Origin: Glandiceps talaboti
Taxonomy: Eukaryota > Hemichordata > Enteropneusta > Spengelidae
Direction: 5' to 3'
Assembly: GCF_964340395.1 (NCBI RefSeq)
Contig: NC_135567.1
Span: 4,061,899-4,125,898 of the forward strand
DNA: 64,000 nt
In this document: positions 38,779 through 44,700 of the stretch, in pieces
Numbering within the stretch: the first letter of the stretch is position 1
Layout of the letters: every line of letters starts with the position of its first letter
Notes under the pieces: generated by a model
Told to the model about the DNA's origin: nothing
The model's database searches: none
Seen by the model: the letters and a program-made list of their open reading frames with translations, nothing else
Translations under genes and position numbers: made by a program

Positions 38779-41700
38779 CATGTGGGATAAAATCTGTCGT
38801 CTTTATTCCTCTATACATCACTAACTAATATGAATTAAATTAGTTCCACATAATTAACAAATTAAAAATCTAATCATCTGTTACAAAATTCGACCCAAAA
38901 TACATTTGGAAATATAACATGATCTCTCCAAGTTTAAAATACAATACAATACTAAATATTAATGTTAATAATGTCTATGATCTGATACAAATACACCATA
39001 GTTTTACCGATAAATAGAAAGACACAAATGTACTACATAATGGGGACTTGCCTTACCTGATTTACCCCATATCTGTGAATAAACTCTGTTGAAAGTCTTA
39101 TTGTCACTTATATGCTCAGACAGTCGCTTAACACAGTCAATCCGAGAACCAGCATCACTTATTTTGCAATTTCTGCATAATTCTTTAATTTTGGATACCT
39201 AAACATAATATGTATAAGGTATGAAAAAAATGTCAATAAATGCACCTATATACATATGTTTTATATAGAAGCAGAACACAAAATCAAAATGGTTTCTGCA
39301 TATATCCCAATTGTTTGTCCATATCAAGTGTAAAAGTTTCATTTGCTGACTGACCATATTAGGCTTGTAAATAAACCAAACCATACTTTAACAATTGATA
39401 TGAATGCTATAAATGTGTGTCGCACATACAGAAAGTGCTTCACTTCAGTGTTACTTCTTGTATAATGTTAAATCAACAGAAGTGTTCATGGAAATGAAGG
39501 TGATATTATGAGCTTAAAAACATAAATTATACACAAACATTTAGGGGTAATTTGTGTAGCCCCAGAAAATGGGGGGGGGGGGCAACAAACAAACTAACTT
39601 TATAGTTGCAATATACTACATGTGTGTTTGATGAGTTTGTCAATTTACTTTGCTACCTAATAGAGAAGTATTTTGACCATTTTTCTCAAATAAATGAAAC
39701 CCTTTACATCAGGAACTATTGCAAAAGTAACTAGTTGACAGTGTTTTGCTTACACTGTATACTTCACTCAATGCTTTTGTGAATTTTGGGTACATCTTGC
39801 TACATTCAATGCAACCAATGTCTTTGAAATATATACTGGTGTTCAACTATCATAAATTAAACTAAAGAGAATGTCAGTACATATAGATAGATAATTACTA
39901 CATGTGCACAATGTGTTTTATTAGCACAGGAACACATTCATAAGAAGTGTACTGTCAAAACAACATATTTTCCATGGTAAATACAATATGCAGTATGTAG
40001 AACACATCTAGTGCTTACCTTTTCATCAAACAGTAATTCAATAATCATATCCTCTGATAACTCTCTATCAAAGTCAACTTCTGTGTCTTTGGTTCCTGGT
40101 AAAGGACACTTTTTGAATTCTGTATTATAGATGCTTTCTCCCCGTGACTTTGGTGCAATCCAAGGAGCCCAGAAGTGAAAGGATGGTATTACTTTGAAAG
40201 GACTTTCCTTAGTCACTGAATGGAAATAGGGCAAACATATATCACATAAAATGTTCAAAAACATGTTCATGGGTGTATAGGTTTACAACTGTATGACAGT
40301 ATGTCATGCCACGTGATACATGCTTGCTTTGTGAACTACATATACAAATTATCATAAATAGTAACACACAGTCCAGCCAGTGAAAGGCCTTAATTTTTAA
40401 TGTTAACAAACAGATTAATTCAAAGGATCAATTCAAATGATGACCTTACCTGGCATGAAGCCCCTGGCTATAATTTCTTGTTCAATTTGTTTCCAAAAGT
40501 TATCAGCATCTACATATTCACAAGTATCATCTGGGTTTCTATCTGTGGCTTTATAAAATGAAACAAAATAAAATGCAGTTAAGAAATGTGTGAAGTGGTA
40601 ATAATCATAGTAAAAGGTAATGTCTTCAAAATGATAATCATAATCATGCAAGCACAGTATCTGGTTGGATATGTGCATGAGCTGTGTGCAGTGCATCAAG
40701 TTTCCTCTACAATGAAACTAGATTTTCTGCCTGCAAATTTACAAGTTGTGGTGAAACTGATAGTTAGCAAGCATCAAGCCAACAGGTACAATGAGGTTGT
40801 AGGAATGCCAAGGCCATTTTCAACTAGAACCAAGCTCAGAGCAGGTTCAACATCTTCCACACTGTTGTCAGAAAACCAAGATGGTGACACCGGTAGAGAA
40901 CAATACAATAACACAACCAAAAACACGGTAGGGGAATTTGATTTTCTGAAGAGCAAATTTTGCAGTAAAGAGTCCAACCACCCTGATGATAAACTAAGAA
41001 AGTTACATACATATGTCTTGTATAGTATATACTACCCTTGCACCAGGTTCTGTTGAAATTGGTTGTTGCATGCCAGAGATTTGCAGGTTAACACATAGGA
41101 GCACACAGATGTAACCACATGTGCTGTCCCCTTCTTGGTAGCTCCAGTTACAGACAGAGACACCGCTTAACTAGATCAAAAAGGAAGTAATAGTTGAATA
41201 TATAAACAGTACCTGCCAAGTTAAAAGCTATTTTTCTATTGACATCCATTATCAATACTGGTGGGTAGTATCCACAAAGGATACAGGAATACTCATATGC
41301 AGTGTTGGTCATTGCCTCAAAATGTAGGTATCCATTAATAATGTCATGGTGTGTCACAGGCAGTTTCACTAGCTGGAAATCCTCAAGTGTTTTCAAAGCA
41401 CGGCCAATGGCTGTATGATTCTGAAATATCAAATAAAATGTACAAAGGAAGATTCATGATAAAAGACAAAACAAGTCTTCATAGAAGGTCTGCATAGAAG
41501 ATACATAGGTATTACATGACTGCAAAAGAAACAAGCCTTCACTGAAGATAAACTTCACAACTGGTATGTTGTATAATGGCAAAGTTATTGTGAAAATTGG
41601 AATGGTACATCTTGATACAGAATTTTGTCTGCACACAAACACAAACACAAACCCACACACACACTCACACACAAACACACATATATGCATACATAGGCAC

Positions 41701-44700
41701 ATACACACACACACAGAGGGACAGAACCAATTGTAATTTGAAAACAAGTCATTGAGAATGACATAGTCCCCGCTATGATTGGGTTTTAAGGAATTATCAC
41801 TACTCTGATCACGCAACAACACTTGTGAACCTAAATCAAACAGACTTAGATATGTTGTGTCTGCTTGTTGGACATGGAACATGCCTACAACAATAAAGGA
41901 TGGGTCGGGTATGGGGGATCGTATCACGACGAAAATGGATATGCACATGTATGTCATAGAACACTGTCCTAATACCAACTTTGAATGATCGAGATCTGTT
42001 CAAACATGTCTGAGTTGTGGCTTCGGACATAGAAAAATCGCAAACAAAATGGCTGCCAGGCGGCCATATTGGATCGTATCACAACAACAATGAATATGCA
42101 CATGTACAATGTATGTCATAGAACACTGTCTTAATACCAACTTTGAATGAGATCTGTTCAAGCATGTCTGAATTATGGGTTTGGACATAGAAAAATCGCA
42201 AACAAAATGGCTGCCAGGCGGCCATATTGGATCATATCACGATGAAAATGGATATGCACATGTATGTCGAACACTGTCCTAATACCAACTTTGAATGAGA
42301 TCTGTTCAAGCATGTCCGAGTTATGGCTTTGGACATGGAAAATTCGCAAACAAAATCTCTGCTAGGCGGCCATATTGGATCATATCATGACAACAATGAA
42401 TGTGCAAATGTATGTCATAGAACACTGTCCTATTACCAACTTTGAATGAGATCTGTTCAAGCATGTATGATGTATGAGTTATGGCTTTAGACAAGGAAAA
42501 TTTCCAAACAAAATGGCTGCCAGGCGGCCATATTAGATCGTAATATGAAACAAATTGACGTGCATATGTATGCCATTATACGTTGCCCCTGTACCAAGTT
42601 TGAAAAAAAATCTGTCCAGGCATCTCCAAGAATCAGCTGCGGACGGACGGACGGACGCACGCACGCACGCACAGACAGACGGAACCCAATCCATAAGTCC
42701 CTGTCCCGGACTTCGTCCGGCGGGGACTAACTAGATAGAACATGAAAGTGGAGAAAACCTTCGAAAATATGACAAAAATAAAAAGCACGATACCTTCAGA
42801 TTTGCTCTTAACCATAAACAAAATGTATGTGATAACATGATTTTGTTGTTGTAGTTATGAATACCATGTTTGTATTCTTGGTATCTGTATGTCATGTCGC
42901 AACTGGGACATATCTTCACATACACCTTGATATCTGCAAGATACACATAGAGGATATTTAAACTTGTGAGTCTCAGATTTAAACTTGTGAGTCTCAGTGG
43001 TGCAAGATAGTTACAAAGCATGTAGCTATGCTATGATTATCAAGTTTTGCTCCCTCTCAAACACCAAGATAATCACTCTTACGATCTCGTCTTTAAATTG
43101 TTCACTTACAGTACACACACATTTCACCAGCAAATAGCAGTCATGAACATCAGCTCAGTTGTGCTAAAAAACTGTTTTAAAAAAACTGTTTAAAAAAAAT
43201 AAATTATTTGAATTATCACATATGTCTTTGACAAAAATAAAGTTATTTGATTTACTTACACTTATTCATAATATATAGGTAGTGTTAAAGTTAAATATCA
43301 ATGTAAATAAATCAACGGCAAAGGAATAAATACCTTTGAGACATGTATCCAGGTCAATGATGATTCCACTATTTGACACTAATACCATCTCAAGCTTGGA
43401 CTTGCAGTCACAAAGTTGACATCTCTCCTCTGCTGGTATGATGTTATCTGGTGGCCTGCAGGGTTTATTTTTTATGGTGTCAACATCAATCTTTTTGGTC
43501 GTCATCAAATAATCTAGCATCTTTGCTATATTTCTGTAATTTTCTGATATAGCTTTTTCATTAACTGTAGCAGTGATATTTGATGATGGAGTCTCTTGCT
43601 TTTCTTTCCCAGTTTGCTGACAGTACCAGCGAGCTATACCTTTGTGTAAGCAACCTCTCTTGGTGATGCAACACTTACACGACAAAGTATTGGTTTCTTT
43701 ATCAATTGAGACAAGTACACGGCCAAGTGGTGCATAATGGTGTACTTTATGGTCAAAAATAGAAAGGAAGATATAATTCGATGTCGTTGGTTCCCATGCA
43801 ACAACTAAGGGTCTTCTCTCTATGTTAGCCTTAGACTTTGCCCGTAAACATTCTGTTCTTCTTTCCTTTGATAAAGTGTGTGTCATGCTAGTTAGGACTT
43901 CATCCTGCAGATGAGTTTCTTCTGCCACTTGTAGAAAACGTGTACTCTGCAGATGACTACAGAGAAATGTACAATCACCTCCTCTAGCTGCTGCAGCTGT
44001 GTGAAAATGACAGGCTTTCTGTTCGCATTTGATGATTTGTTGTGAGCTTCCAACTTTACATTGTACATGTAGTGGGTAACCCTGTCCTTTCTTGGCATTT
44101 TCCACTAGGTAAATAACATTTACCCCATCTACAAGTACTCCGTCATGGTAGTTGTGTTCTGTAATGGCAAGCGGAGAATGACGACTGTGTTTTTGTCTGT
44201 AGTGTCTTTTCAAATTTCTCTTCAACATGGTTTTGAGACACACTTTGCATTTTGCAAGCACAGTATGGTATTTCTGTTTTCTCGATTGTCCAGGAGCCAC
44301 TGATTTCGATGCAGCCTTCTTAACAGCCCCTACTTGTGATTGGCACTTGGCAATGTCATGCACCCCATCCTTCTGAACTTCATTGCCTCTACTCACTACT
44401 ACTTCTGTATCAATTCCTTTCCCAACTTCCTTGGTTTTAGATTCCTCCACATCTTGACATTCTTTAACTTCACTCACTACTACTTCTGTATCAATTCCTC
44501 TCCCAACTTCCTTGGTTTTAGATTCCTCCACATATTGACATTCTTTAACTTCACTCACTACTACTTCTGTATCAATTCCTTTCCCAACTTCCTTGGTTTT
44601 AGATTCCTCCACATATTGACATTCTTTAACTTCACTCACTACTACTTCTGTATCAATTCCTTTCCCAACTTCCTTGGTTTTAGATTCCTCCACATATTGA

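Noticed and set aside
26108-42731. GGCGGCCATATTGGA motifs in element B as CArG boxes
   Set aside because: The core CCATATTGG has five rather than six A/T bases, and copies vary there. They are repeats of a transposable element, not evident SRF sites.
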